In this document: positions 15,791 to 23,411 of the stretch, in pieces
Numbering within the stretch: position 1 is the stretch's first letter
Layout: the number at the start of each line of letters is the position of its first letter
Assembly (NCBI GenBank): GCA_025351875.1
Contig: JANXVA010000744.1
Location: 1-32,144 of the forward strand
Direction: 5' to 3'
Source of the DNA: Myxococcales bacterium
Lineage (GTDB): Bacteria; Myxococcota_A; Polyangia; Polyangiales; Polyangiaceae
Length of the DNA: 32,144 nucleotides
Notes under the pieces: model-generated
Databases searched by the model: none
What the model was told of the DNA's origin: nothing
The model's input: the letters and a program-made list of their open reading frames with translations, nothing else
Made by a program: the position numbers and the translations under genes

Positions 15791-15815
15791 GATAATGAAA
15801 ACGGGTTTCATTATC
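15791..15815. promoter_or_regulatory. Fur-like operator upstream of bfd
   Basis: Perfect inverted repeat: GATAATGAAA (15791-15800), spacer ACGGG, TTTCATTATC (15806-15815). The half sites GATAATGA and TCATTATC are those of the classical 19-bp Fur box but are set 6 bases further apart. TTGATA (15789-15794) and TATCTT (15812-15817), 17 bases apart, make a sigma-70-like promoter whose spacer is the palindrome; start of transcription would be only a few bases before the ATG, so a promoter further upstream is also possible. Iron repression of bfd is the expected effect. Confidence 0.65.
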
Positions 15816-15826
15816 TTTAGGACTGC

Positions 15827-16093
15827 ATGTACGTGTGCGTTTGCATGGCCGTCACGGAAGCCGAGGTCGAAGCCGCCATCGCGGACGGCGCCACGACTCG
15901 CGAGGCTGTCACCCGCGTCTGCCGCGCTGGCGGTGACTGCGGAGCCTGCCACGGGATGATCGACGCGAAGATCGAGGATCACCTCGAGGACTGCGCGATC
16001 GCCGCCGGGAAGGGCTGCCCTGGGCATGCTTCGGTCCCCGCGAGCCCGCCGCTGGTCGCGGTCGAGGCGCTCGTACGCGGCCGCGCGGCCTGA
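15827..16093 (+). CDS. bfd: Bacterioferritin-associated ferredoxin (BFD-like [2Fe-2S] protein)
   Basis: 88 residues from ATG 15827, with AGGA four bases upstream. The BFD fold is shown by MYVCVCMAVTEAEVEAAIAD and CRAGGDCGACHGMIDAKIED: cluster ligands are Cys4 and Cys6 and the later Cys-x2-Cys pair in DCGACH. In the characterised system Bfd docks on bacterioferritin and passes electrons to its haem to release stored iron. It follows bfr and carries a Fur-like palindrome just in front, fitting expression under iron limitation. The last 25 residues form an Ala/Pro/Val-rich tail beyond the usual domain, with two extra cysteines nearby (DCAIA, GKGCPG). Confidence 0.9.
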   Translation: MYVCVCMAVTEAEVEAAIADGATTREAVTRVCRAGGDCGACHGMIDAKIEDHLEDCAIAAGKGCPGHASVPASPPLVAVEALVRGRAA

Positions 16094-16148
16094 ACGCCCT
16101 CCGCGCGCGCTCAGGTCGTCTGGCTCACACGACACGAGCGACGTGTGG

Positions 16149-16173
16149 CTGAGCGCTCCCGAGGGTCGCTCAG
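16149..16173. terminator. Strong hairpin between bfd and the DUF4266 gene
   Basis: CTGAGCG (16149-16155) pairs perfectly with CGCTCAG (16167-16173); the loop is CTCCCGAGGGT. It overlaps the stop codon of the convergent DUF4266 gene, so it could end transcription of both genes. Another inverted repeat, CACACG/CGTGTG, lies just before it. No T tract. Confidence 0.45.
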
Positions 16174-16373
16174 TCACAGCCGCAACCGCCACCCCCGCCG
16201 CCGAGGCCACCCGTCGCGCCCTCCGAGACGGCGCGTACGTGGCCGTCGAGGCCGAACGAGATCTCCTCCGCCGTCATCGTGGGGTGCGCGAGCTTCTCAC
16301 GCTCGAAGGCCTTCACGCCCGCGCCGCACCCCGTGGCGAGCGCGAGGGCTGCGGCCGTCATGGACTTCCGCAA
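16170..16373 (-). CDS. Small DUF4266-family lipoprotein
   Basis: About 67 residues if begun at TTG 16373, which supplies the basic start RKSMTAAALALATGC with lipobox Ala-Thr-Gly-Cys. ATG 16361 would lack positive charges and GTG 16424 would add 17 unlikely residues. The mature protein has the family signature: the FEREKLAHPTM segment right after the lipidated Cys, then a short charged stretch and a C-terminal glycine run ending GGGGGCGCD. DUF4266 proteins are usually found with a DUF3570 outer-membrane protein and redox partners; none of those genes is beside it here. Function unknown. It lies downstream of kamE on the same strand, about 190 bases away. Confidence 0.75.
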   Translation of the reverse strand: MRKSMTAAALALATGCGAGVKAFEREKLAHPTMTAEEISFGLDGHVRAVSEGATGGLGGGGGGCGCD

Positions 16374-16560
16374 GCTCAGGACGAACGGCGTGGAGCTCCA
16401 TTGCGACGGCTGGTCGGTCCTCACGTCGAATGACGAGATGCCCTCCTTCGCATGCCCGAGCTGTCACGCGGAGATGGCCGCTCTCACCGGCGTTCGTGCA
16501 GAGGCTCGAGAAGCAGTGTGGCGCCTCGCTCGCCGTGTTCTACGAGCGTCTCCGAGCGAT
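16360..16560 (+). pseudogene. Possible small Cys-containing gene broken by a one-base frameshift
   Basis: From ATG 16360 the frame reads MDFRKLRTNGVELHCDGWSV, then SNDEMPSFACPSCHAEMA, with high third-position GC and a zinc-type Cys-x2-Cys. Near 16478-16494 the coding signal leaves this frame and moves by +1 into LSPAFVQRLEKQCGASLAVF and YERLRAIK; third-position GC stays high in the second frame and drops in the first. One extra base in GGCCGCTC would explain it. No convincing stop is seen before kamE, and the start overlaps the DUF4266 start on the other strand. End position is approximate and the call is weak. Confidence 0.3.
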
Positions 16561-17348
16561 CAAGGTGTCTCGGTCGTGGCGGCCATCGCGGCGCCAGCCT
16601 TCTCGCGATCACCGCACATCCACTCGACCAGGAACGAGGCGACGTCGCTCGGCTTCGTGCCCGGGCCGAAGCCCGCGTCGTAGCCCAGCTCGAGCGCCAG
16701 CTTGTGGTCGATGCGCGGGCCGCCCAGGAGCATCACGATCTTGCTCCGCCAGCCCTGCTTCTTCGCGAGATCGATGAGCGCCAGCGCGTTCTCCTTGTGG
16801 CAGTTGCGCTGCGTGATGATCTGGCTCACCAGGATCGCGTCGGCGGAGAGCGCCAGCGCTCGCTCCGCCAGCTGCTCGTTCTCCACCTGCGCGCCCAGGT
16901 TGTACGCCTCGAAGGCCTTGTAGCTCTCGAGGCCCTTGTCGCCCGCGTAGCCCTTGTAGTTCAGGATCGCGTCGATCCCGACCGTGTGCGCGTCCGAGCC
17001 CGTGCAGGCGCCGACCACGATGATCTTCCGCGTCAGGCGCGTCGTCACGCGGTGCTCGATCTCGTCGCGCGAGAGCGCCTCGGTGCGGAGCTCCGGCACG
17101 TCGATCGTCGCGGGATCGATCGAGTGCTGCGAGTGGCCGTACACCACGAAGTAGGTGTAGCCCTCCGCGCACGGCTCCATCGTCGTCACCAGCGCTTCCC
17201 GCAGGCCATGGAGCTCCGCGAACTGCTTGGCCGCTTCCTTGGCCCGCGCCGACGGAGGCAGCTCCAGCACGAACGAGAGCTGGATCATTCCGTCGTTCTG
17301 ACGGTCGCCGTACGCGCGCAGCGGCTTCGAAGGGGCGGTCGGATGCAT
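16560..17348 (-). CDS. kamE: Lysine 5,6-aminomutase beta subunit
   Basis: 262 residues from ATG 17348, the normal size. With KamD it forms the adenosylcobalamin- and PLP-dependent enzyme that moves the terminal amino group of D-lysine (or L-beta-lysine) from C6 to C5. After a dimerisation region (residues 1-105) the cobalamin-binding Rossmann domain starts with IIVVGACTGSDAHTVGID; His121 in the D-x-H-x-x-G motif should be the cobalt ligand. Lys132 in the next segment, LNYKGYAGDKGLESY, matches the lysine that forms the internal aldimine with PLP (Lys144 beta in the Clostridium enzyme). ILVSQIITQRNCHKENALAL is another family block. Its ATG shares one base with the kamD TAA. Confidence 0.92.
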   Translation of the reverse strand: MHPTAPSKPLRAYGDRQNDGMIQLSFVLELPPSARAKEAAKQFAELHGLREALVTTMEPCAEGYTYFVVYGHSQHSIDPATIDVPELRTEALSRDEIEHRVTTRLTRKIIVVGACTGSDAHTVGIDAILNYKGYAGDKGLESYKAFEAYNLGAQVENEQLAERALALSADAILVSQIITQRNCHKENALALIDLAKKQGWRSKIVMLLGGPRIDHKLALELGYDAGFGPGTKPSDVASFLVEWMCGDREKAGAAMAATTETP

Positions 17349-18895
17349 TACGAGGCCTCCAGCGCTTCGAGGATCGGGTTCACGTAGTCGTCCGAGCGCT
17401 CGAATACGCCCGCATAGCCCTTGCCGCCCGTGCGCGTGCGCTTCACGTCGGCGAACGAGCCTCGCTCGATCGCGGTCCAGATCGTGTCGCGCTCGACCTC
17501 TTCGAGCAGCTCGAGCGCCTCGTCGAGCACCTGCACGGCGCGCTTCGCCATGATCCCGTCGGGCTTGATCGTGAGCTCGTCGCCGAGCGACCGCGCCGTG
17601 TTGAACACGTACTTCGTCGCCTTCAGCGAGAGGTAGCGGTCCATCAGCATCGGGTTGTGCACCGCCTCGCTGAACATGCCGAGGAGCTCGATGCTCTGGT
17701 GCGTCGCGACACCCACCAGGCTGAACATCGCGTCGTGCACGTGGCTCTGGAAGATGTCGCCACTCTTGAACTTGGTAGGCGGCATCCACTTGATGGGATG
17801 CCGCGGGAAGACCTGTCGGATCAGCTGCGCCTGCGCGAGCTCGAGGAGAAAGCTGTTCTCGATCCCGGGGTCGATCTCGTACGCGTGACCGAGCCCCATC
17901 TGCTCGTCCTTCACGCCGGCATGCTTCGCGAACGCCTCGTTCACGAACTGGCTCGCGAGGACGGTATGCGCCTTCTCCACCGCGTCGGCGGTCGTCAGGT
18001 AGTTGTCCTCGCCCGTGTTGATCACGATGCCTGCGCGAGCGATGATCCGGCGCGAAACGTACTGGTCGACGAAGTTCCGGCACGGGTTGATGTCGCGAAA
18101 GAGGATCCCGTACATCGCATCGTTGAGGAGCATGTCGAGGCGCTCGACCGCGCCCATCCAGGCGATCTCCGACATGCAGAGGCCCGACGAGTAGTTCGTC
18201 TGGTGGATGTAGCGGCCGTAGTCGATCGCGGCCTCGTCCGTCGCCCGCCGGATGATCTTGAAGTTCTCCTGCGTCGCGAACGTCCCGCCGTAGCCCTCGG
18301 TGGTCGCGCCGTGCGGCACGTAGTCGAGGAGCGACTGGGCCGTCGCGCGGATGACGGCGACGATGTCCGCCCCCGCGTAGGCGGCGGCCTTCGCCTGTAC
18401 CGCGTCGTCGTAGATGTTGCCCGTCGCGACGATGACGTACTTCAGGGGATTGCCGCCGGGCACTGCGCGACGCTTGTTCGCGTCGCGCTCGTCGCGCGCG
18501 TTGTCGATCCGGTCGATGGCCGCATCGGTGTGCGGCGCGAGCGCGACGAGGACCTCGTCGGCCGAGGGGCCCGACTCGCCACGGTCGAGCTCCGGTGCAT
18601 ACGCCAGTCGCTCGGAGGCCTCCTGGAGGCCCGCCGCGCCGGCCAGCAGCGCGCGACCCAGGAAGAACGAGATGCCCCGCCCGAGGAGGCCCGCCTTCGC
18701 GTAGCGATCCACGGCGATGTTCACGAGCGGCGCGCCCTGGTCATCGACGCCGTCGACGCCGTAAGCCCGCAGGACGGTGCGCTCCACGCCGACGGACGTG
18801 TGGGCGTCGATGTAGCGTTGCACGTCATCGGCGACAGCCGCCGCAAGCTCGCGGCATCGCGCGACCTTCTGCACATCCATGGGCACGGTCAACAT
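17348..18895 (-). CDS. kamD: Lysine 5,6-aminomutase alpha subunit
   Basis: 515 residues from ATG 18895, close to the family size; ATG 18880 (MDVQKVARCRELAAAVADDV) is an alternative and the frame is open further upstream. The alpha subunit is the TIM barrel holding the PLP phosphate and adenosylcobalamin active site. Family segments seen: HTSVGVERTVLRAYGVDGVD near the start, GNIYDDAVQAKAAAYAGADI, DYVPHGATTEGYGGTFATQE, DYGRYIHQTNYSSGLCMSEI and INTGEDNYLTTADAVEKAHT. The stop TAA overlaps the kamE start. Other genes of lysine fermentation (kamA, kdd, kce, kal) are not in the window. I see no cobalamin riboswitch in the 134 bases upstream. Confidence 0.93.
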   Translation of the reverse strand: MLTVPMDVQKVARCRELAAAVADDVQRYIDAHTSVGVERTVLRAYGVDGVDDQGAPLVNIAVDRYAKAGLLGRGISFFLGRALLAGAAGLQEASERLAYAPELDRGESGPSADEVLVALAPHTDAAIDRIDNARDERDANKRRAVPGGNPLKYVIVATGNIYDDAVQAKAAAYAGADIVAVIRATAQSLLDYVPHGATTEGYGGTFATQENFKIIRRATDEAAIDYGRYIHQTNYSSGLCMSEIAWMGAVERLDMLLNDAMYGILFRDINPCRNFVDQYVSRRIIARAGIVINTGEDNYLTTADAVEKAHTVLASQFVNEAFAKHAGVKDEQMGLGHAYEIDPGIENSFLLELAQAQLIRQVFPRHPIKWMPPTKFKSGDIFQSHVHDAMFSLVGVATHQSIELLGMFSEAVHNPMLMDRYLSLKATKYVFNTARSLGDELTIKPDGIMAKRAVQVLDEALELLEEVERDTIWTAIERGSFADVKRTRTGGKGYAGVFERSDDYVNPILEALEAS

Positions 18896-19029
18896 CGCAC
18901 CGTGCATTTGCCACACGCCGGGCGGCGCGTACACCCCCTGTCTGGCGGACCCTCGCGAGGCTGCGTCGTGCGCGGTGGGCACGACCGAGAAGTGTGCAGT
19001 TTACAAGGGCCGCCGCGATCGACTCGCGC

Positions 19030-19659
19030 TCAGAAAAGGAGCGCGCCGATCGTCGCCACGGCGGCGCCGGTCACGGCGAGACCGAGGTCGGCCGTGCTAC
19101 GAGCGGCCCTCGACGCCGCGAAACGCGCTCCGCTAGCGAGGAACACGAGCCCGCCGAACCCGATCAGCGCGAAGGCCACGCCCCCGGGCACGTCGCTCTC
19201 GGTGAGGACGGCGCGGAGGCGCTCCTCCGAGGCGGCCAGCGTCGGATTCGCGCCGGCCGCGACCGCCGCCACGTCGATCCGGTGTGCGAACCGCGCGAAC
19301 TCCGCGTCCGCGTGCACCCTCCGAGGCGAGCTCGTCTCGAGCACGACCGTCGCGAGGAGCGCCGCTCGCGCGGCTCGCCACGACGCAAACGCCGTCCCGT
19401 CGTCCCCGCGCGCCTCGGCGTCGCGGGCGATCTTCTCCAGCCTCGCGAAGCCCTCGTCGGGCGCCCCGCACGCCGGGCAGCGCGCCTCTGCGGCCGCGCG
19501 GGCGAAGTGAACGGCCTCGACGAGGTCGCCTCGCGCGAGCGCAGCGTCGGCGTCGACGAGGGCGCGCCGGCCCTCGGCGGCGCGGCCTGACCAGGCGATT
19601 CCGAGCGCGAGCAACGTGACGAGCGCGACCGCGAGGACGTGCCGCGGCACACCCTTCAC
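19030..19659 (-). CDS. Hypothetical membrane protein coupled to ABC permease
   Basis: 209 residues from GTG 19659, whose GTG overlaps the permease stop as GTGA; GTG 19650 is an alternative. One N-terminal membrane segment (HVLAVALVTLLALGIAWSG) is followed by an Ala/Arg/Glu-rich helical region with a Cys-x2-Cys (RCPACG), looking TPR-like, and two C-terminal membrane segments, VAFALIGFGGLVFLASGARF and ADLGLAVTGAAVATIGALLF. No family is recognised. The tight coupling suggests it is a partner of the permease, perhaps an accessory subunit. Confidence 0.7.
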   Translation of the reverse strand: MKGVPRHVLAVALVTLLALGIAWSGRAAEGRRALVDADAALARGDLVEAVHFARAAAEARCPACGAPDEGFARLEKIARDAEARGDDGTAFASWRAARAALLATVVLETSSPRRVHADAEFARFAHRIDVAAVAAGANPTLAASEERLRAVLTESDVPGGVAFALIGFGGLVFLASGARFAASRAARSTADLGLAVTGAAVATIGALLF

Positions 19660-20588
19660 TGGAAGTCGCGCTTGCGGAAGATGATCGCGCTGAGCGTGAG
19701 CAGCAGCGCCGCGTAGAAGATCGAGTTCATCCAGGCGCGCCCGACGTAGCTCCACAGCGGAATCGTGGCGACCTGTCCGAGGAGCAGCGGTCGCGCGGGG
19801 ACGTAGACGTTGAGGTTCGGGACGACCTTCGCGAGCACGATGCCCGTCGTACGGATGACCGTCCCGAAGACGCGCTCGGGGATGTTCGCCAGCGTGTCGG
19901 CCGAGCGACCGATCATGAACAGCCAGGCGGTGAAGATGGCGGTCAGGAAGGGCGACGAGAACGCCGAGAACACCATCGCGATGGCGCAGACGATCACGAC
20001 CTCGCCGAGCGTCAGCAGCGCGGACACGACCACGACTTGCCGCTCGTCGGCGGCGCCGTCGCAAAGCAGCATCATCACGAGGAAGAGGGCGACCGACCAC
20101 GGCAGGACGACGAACACCCGCGAGTACGTGGCCCGCCAGAGCAGGATGCCGAGGACCGCGAGCATCCCGCTGCCGACGCCGATCGTCAGCCCGACGTGCT
20201 TGCCGGACTGGATCGCCATGATCGTCAGGACCGCGGCGCCGTCGATGGCGATGAACACGAGAAGGGTTGCGAGGATGCCGAAGTACTTGCCGACCACGTA
20301 CTCGTGGCGGCGCAGCCGGCGCGTGAGGACCGGGAAGATCGTCTTCAGCTCGAGCTCGCGATAGAGCGACGTCGCGCCGAGGATCACCGAGACCAGAACG
20401 GCATAGAGGGACATCGACGACGAGCCGATGTCGGCGACGATGCGCGTCTCCTGGCGTAGCGACATGGCCGCAATCACCAGCGAGTAGCCGGAGGTGGCAA
20501 GCGCAAGGGCGAGCAGCCCGAAGAGCACCCGGGCGCGCACCGCCTCGCGGTACGTGTTCATGGCAATGGCAGAGACCCGTCCGAACAT
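19656..20588 (-). CDS. ABC-2 type transporter permease (NosY-like)
   Basis: 310 residues from ATG 20588. It has six or more membrane segments, beginning after MFGRVSAIAMNTYREAVRAR, the amphipathic start typical of ABC-2 permeases, with VLFGLLALALATSGYSLVIA and LYAVLVSVILGATSLYRELE. The segment RELELKTIFPVLTRRLRRHE, VVGKYFGILATLLVFIAI is the usual coupling region of this group. An ATP-binding subunit is not next to it, so the ATPase must be encoded elsewhere. It is the second gene of a minus-strand operon, 15 bases after the SRPBCC gene. Substrate unknown. Confidence 0.82.
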   Translation of the reverse strand: MFGRVSAIAMNTYREAVRARVLFGLLALALATSGYSLVIAAMSLRQETRIVADIGSSSMSLYAVLVSVILGATSLYRELELKTIFPVLTRRLRRHEYVVGKYFGILATLLVFIAIDGAAVLTIMAIQSGKHVGLTIGVGSGMLAVLGILLWRATYSRVFVVLPWSVALFLVMMLLCDGAADERQVVVVSALLTLGEVVIVCAIAMVFSAFSSPFLTAIFTAWLFMIGRSADTLANIPERVFGTVIRTTGIVLAKVVPNLNVYVPARPLLLGQVATIPLWSYVGRAWMNSIFYAALLLTLSAIIFRKRDFQ

Positions 20589-20603
20589 GCTCTCAGCTGA
20601 GTA

Positions 20604-21239
20604 TCAAGGATGGCGCGCTTCCGCTACGACCCGTCGAACGAGCTGGGGAACAGAGAGCAGCGCGGCCCGCACTCGCTCCTCGAAGAGGTCGCGGACGATC
20701 CCCGGACCAATGTCCACCAGAACCGCGTAGGTGAGCAGCGCTCGCTCCTCACCGCTCGGGCCGACGAACGGTTCCACGCGGAAGTATCCGAACGCATCGT
20801 CGATCTCGTGGGGACGCGACGTCTCGAGCCAGAAGCGCACCTCGCGGATCGCAGGGAAATAGCGCACGCGGATGGTGTAGGTCGCCTCGACCAGCGTGGT
20901 GCCCTGAACGAGCTCGACGAGGCGGTCGCCGTTGGGCTCGATGCCGACGAGCTTGACGCGCTTGGTTCGCGGAAGGACGCGGCGGTACGACTCGATGTCC
21001 TCGAGGAGGTTGGAGATCTCCGCGACGGAGGCGTCGACGACGGTGTACGTCAGCCCGCCGATGTAGCGGGCCGAAGCACCCGGCGCCCACGTGTGCTCGC
21101 GGATGACCGTCTCACCTCGAGCCAGCCGTGCCGACTCCGGCGACGACAGCCGATCCGCCCGGGCGTCCGGGGCACGGGCGACGAGCCCGAGCGCCAGCAG
21201 CGCGGCGAAGATCGTGAGGGCGAGGGGCGAGAGGCGCAT
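20604..21239 (-). CDS. Exported SRPBCC/START-like (polyketide cyclase/dehydrase-type) protein
   Basis: 211 residues from ATG 21239, with an N-terminal signal peptide (RLSPLALTIFAALLALGLVA, then a DARA cleavage site). The domain (residues about 55-205) shows the helix-grip pattern of Coq10/START relatives: VVDASVAEISNLLEDIESYR, VLPRTKRVKLVGIEPNGDRL, VELVQGTTLVEATYTIRVRY and the long C-terminal helix GIVRDLFEERVRAALLSVPQ. Such domains bind hydrophobic ligands. It leads an operon with the ABC permease and membrane protein, so a periplasmic lipid or ligand carrier is a reasonable guess, no more. Upstream ATG 21257 is a less likely start. Confidence 0.75.
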   Translation of the reverse strand: MRLSPLALTIFAALLALGLVARAPDARADRLSSPESARLARGETVIREHTWAPGASARYIGGLTYTVVDASVAEISNLLEDIESYRRVLPRTKRVKLVGIEPNGDRLVELVQGTTLVEATYTIRVRYFPAIREVRFWLETSRPHEIDDAFGYFRVEPFVGPSGEERALLTYAVLVDIGPGIVRDLFEERVRAALLSVPQLVRRVVAEARHP

Positions 21240-21253
21240 GCGGAGCGAGCCAC

Positions 21254-21282
21254 ACATTAAAGAGCCGGCGCCGATCACGCAA
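21254..21282 (-). promoter_or_regulatory. Candidate sigma-70 promoter of the SRPBCC-permease operon
   Basis: On the minus strand TTGCGT (21282-21277) and TAATGT (21259-21254) are separated by exactly 17 bases. The distance to ATG 21239 leaves only about 7 leader bases, so a slightly later start or near-leaderless transcript would be implied. Confidence 0.4.
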
Positions 21283-21342
21283 GGCACCGGCGATGAAACG
21301 CTCGGGGACCCCGGCGAATTCACGGAACCTGGCGGAAGAACC

Positions 21343-22374
21343 TCAGGTGCCGACGACGATCCTCACGCGAGGCCCGATCGAGACGTGAAGCGGCCCGTCG
21401 CACTCGTGGAGGTCCCCGTCGACCATGTAGCGGATGGGGCCGCTCGGCGACCGGATGACGACGCTCGTGGTGGTGGCTTCGTAGGTGTGCCCGGGCTTCA
21501 TCGGCGCGGCCCGCCAGATGCGCGGCAACTGCGAGACGAAGCCCATCGGAGTCGTGTGGATTCCGAGGACGTGGAAGCGACCGGGCTGCTCGTCGTAACG
21601 ATGGAAGGGCCGAAAATTGAGCCCAATCTGGTCGATGGTCCCGCCCGCGACGGAGAGGTAGTCGCGCTCTCCCCAGACGGTGCCGTCGTCGAGCTCCACC
21701 GTTCCGCGGAACGGCTCGGCCATCCGACGGATCATCTCCCCGCCGACGATCGCGCTGCCGATGCCCCGCAGCAGTGTCTTCGCCGCCACGACCGGGTTCG
21801 GCCTTCCCTTACCGCCCGCGTAGTACTCCGCGAGATAGCCGCAGACGACCCCCGTACCGAAGACGAAGCCATGCTTCTCCGCGAGGGGCGGCGACAGCAT
21901 GCTCGCGGGGGCCGCATCCGCCGCGGAGCGACGCGAGCGCGGCCCGGCGGTGTCGCCGCGGAGCTTGAGCACGTGCCGCTCGACGTTCTGAAGGGGGATC
22001 GAGGCCCGCTCGACGTATGCCTGGACGAGGCGGTCGAGCAGGTCCTTCGGGACGCCGCGCCGCACGCCGACCGAGTTTGCCGCCGTGTTCATCGTCCCGC
22101 CGCGCAGGAACGCGATCTGCGGGAGCGCGGCGCTCCGGTAGACGTCGAGAAAGCCCGTGATCGTGACGCCGTTCGTCCCGTCGCCCCCGCTGATGCCGAG
22201 GACGTCGATGTCGAGGCTGCGGAAATCCTCGGCGACCCGGTAGAGCTCGTCGATCGACCCGGCCTCGCGGACGACACCGTGGTCCCCGAGCGCGACGCTC
22301 AGACGCCGCGCCGCCTTCGGGTCGCGAAGATTCCGGCCGCTACGTGGGTTGTAGATCACCCCGATCCCAGGCAT
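21343..22374 (-). CDS. Diacylglycerol/lipid kinase-like protein (DAGK catalytic domain)
   Basis: 343 residues from ATG 22374. The N-terminal nucleotide-binding part reads MPGIGVIYNPRSGRNLRDPK and LDIDVLGISGGDGTNGVTIT; GGDGT is the hallmark phosphate-binding loop of the family. LRGGTMNTAANSVGV is the equivalent of the second conserved Gly-Thr-Asn motif. The C-terminal half is beta-rich, closing with PIRYMVDGDLHECDGPLHVS, the D-G-E-like region of YegS/BmrU relatives. These enzymes phosphorylate diacylglycerol, sphingoid bases or related lipids. An insertion rich in Arg, Ser and Ala (about residues 145-160) is atypical. Divergent from the YgfZ-like gene; the exact lipid is unknown. Confidence 0.82.
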   Translation of the reverse strand: MPGIGVIYNPRSGRNLRDPKAARRLSVALGDHGVVREAGSIDELYRVAEDFRSLDIDVLGISGGDGTNGVTITGFLDVYRSAALPQIAFLRGGTMNTAANSVGVRRGVPKDLLDRLVQAYVERASIPLQNVERHVLKLRGDTAGPRSRRSAADAAPASMLSPPLAEKHGFVFGTGVVCGYLAEYYAGGKGRPNPVVAAKTLLRGIGSAIVGGEMIRRMAEPFRGTVELDDGTVWGERDYLSVAGGTIDQIGLNFRPFHRYDEQPGRFHVLGIHTTPMGFVSQLPRIWRAAPMKPGHTYEATTTSVVIRSPSGPIRYMVDGDLHECDGPLHVSIGPRVRIVVGT

Positions 22375-22469
22375 TGGCCGTCACGTTGACGCGTCGGGAC
22401 GGGGGCGGTCAAGCGCGGGAGGCACGATTTTCCGCGTCACTCGCCCCGAGAGCGTGCCAAGAGGAAGGG

Positions 22470-23411
22470 ATGAACCCCACGCCCTACGATGCCGCACGCG
22501 CTGCGAGCACGTCGGTCCTGCTCGTTCCGGCGCGTGATCGCGCGGCGATCGTCGTCACTGGCAAGGACCGCACGAGCTGGCTCAACGGGCTCGTCACCTG
22601 CGAGCTCGCGAAGCGGGAGGGCGATGGTCGCCAGGGCGCCTACGGCCTCCTCGTCGAGAAGAAGGGTCGCATCCAGACGGACCTCTTCGTCGTGCCGGAC
22701 GCTGGCGACACCACGTTCGCGCTTGCAGTGCCGGTCTCCGTCCGGGAGAGCCTGCTCGCGACGCTCGATCACTACCTCATCATGGAGGACGCCGAGCTCG
22801 CGCTGTCCGACCTCGTCTTTCTCGTGGCCCACGGTCCGCGCGCGAACGAGCTGCGCGCGCTGGCGCCGTTCGCCGGAACCATCGATCTCCTCGGCCGCGG
22901 TGGGATCGTCCTCGCGGCTCCCGCCGCCGACGCCGCCGCGTTCGAGGCGCGTGTTGCCGAGGAGGTGAGCAAGCTCGGGGGCGTCGTCGCGGACGACGCG
23001 ACCTGGGACGCGGTCCGCATCGAGCACGGCCTCCCGCGCTTCGGTGTCGAGTTCGACACGACCCACTATCCGCAGGAAGCGGCGCTCGAGACGCTCGCCG
23101 TCTCGTTCCAGAAGGGCTGCTACCTCGGGCAGGAGGTCGTCTACATGCTCCAGGAGCGTGGGCACGTGAAGCGCAAGCTCGTGCCGCTCGACCTCGACGG
23201 AAGCGAGGTGCCTGCGACCGGCGCGGCCGTCACGACGTCCGCGGGCGAGGCCGTCGGCGAGATCCGCAGCGCCACGCTCGGGGCGTCGTCGGGCAAGCCC
23301 GTCGCGATCGCGATGGTGAAGTGGGCGCACGCAAAGCCTGGCACCGAGCTGAACGTCGCCGTGAGCGACGGATCACGCGCGGCGCGTGTCAGAGCCTCCG
23401 AGCAAGCTTGA
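22470..23411 (+). CDS. ygfZ: YgfZ/GcvT-like folate-binding protein (CAF17 family)
   Basis: 313 residues from ATG 22470, preceded by a strong GAGGAAGG ribosome-binding site. The signature of the family, K-G-C-Y-x-G-Q-E, is seen as SFQKGCYLGQEVVYMLQERG at about residues 210-230; the final Arg is shifted by the ML insertion compared with the common K-G-C-Y-x-G-Q-E-x3-R form. The N-terminal GcvT-like part has RTSWLNGLVTCELAKREGDG and GAYGLLVEKKGRIQTDLFVV. YgfZ proteins use tetrahydrofolate and help assemble or repair certain iron-sulfur enzymes. Its 3' end overlaps the convergent PPC gene by 23 bases. Confidence 0.85.
   Translation: MNPTPYDAARAASTSVLLVPARDRAAIVVTGKDRTSWLNGLVTCELAKREGDGRQGAYGLLVEKKGRIQTDLFVVPDAGDTTFALAVPVSVRESLLATLDHYLIMEDAELALSDLVFLVAHGPRANELRALAPFAGTIDLLGRGGIVLAAPAADAAAFEARVAEEVSKLGGVVADDATWDAVRIEHGLPRFGVEFDTTHYPQEAALETLAVSFQKGCYLGQEVVYMLQERGHVKRKLVPLDLDGSEVPATGAAVTTSAGEAVGEIRSATLGASSGKPVAIAMVKWAHAKPGTELNVAVSDGSRAARVRASEQA

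Noticed and set aside
18896-19029. Cobalamin riboswitch upstream of kamD
   Set aside because: The gap is too short and shows no B12-box-like sequence on the minus strand.
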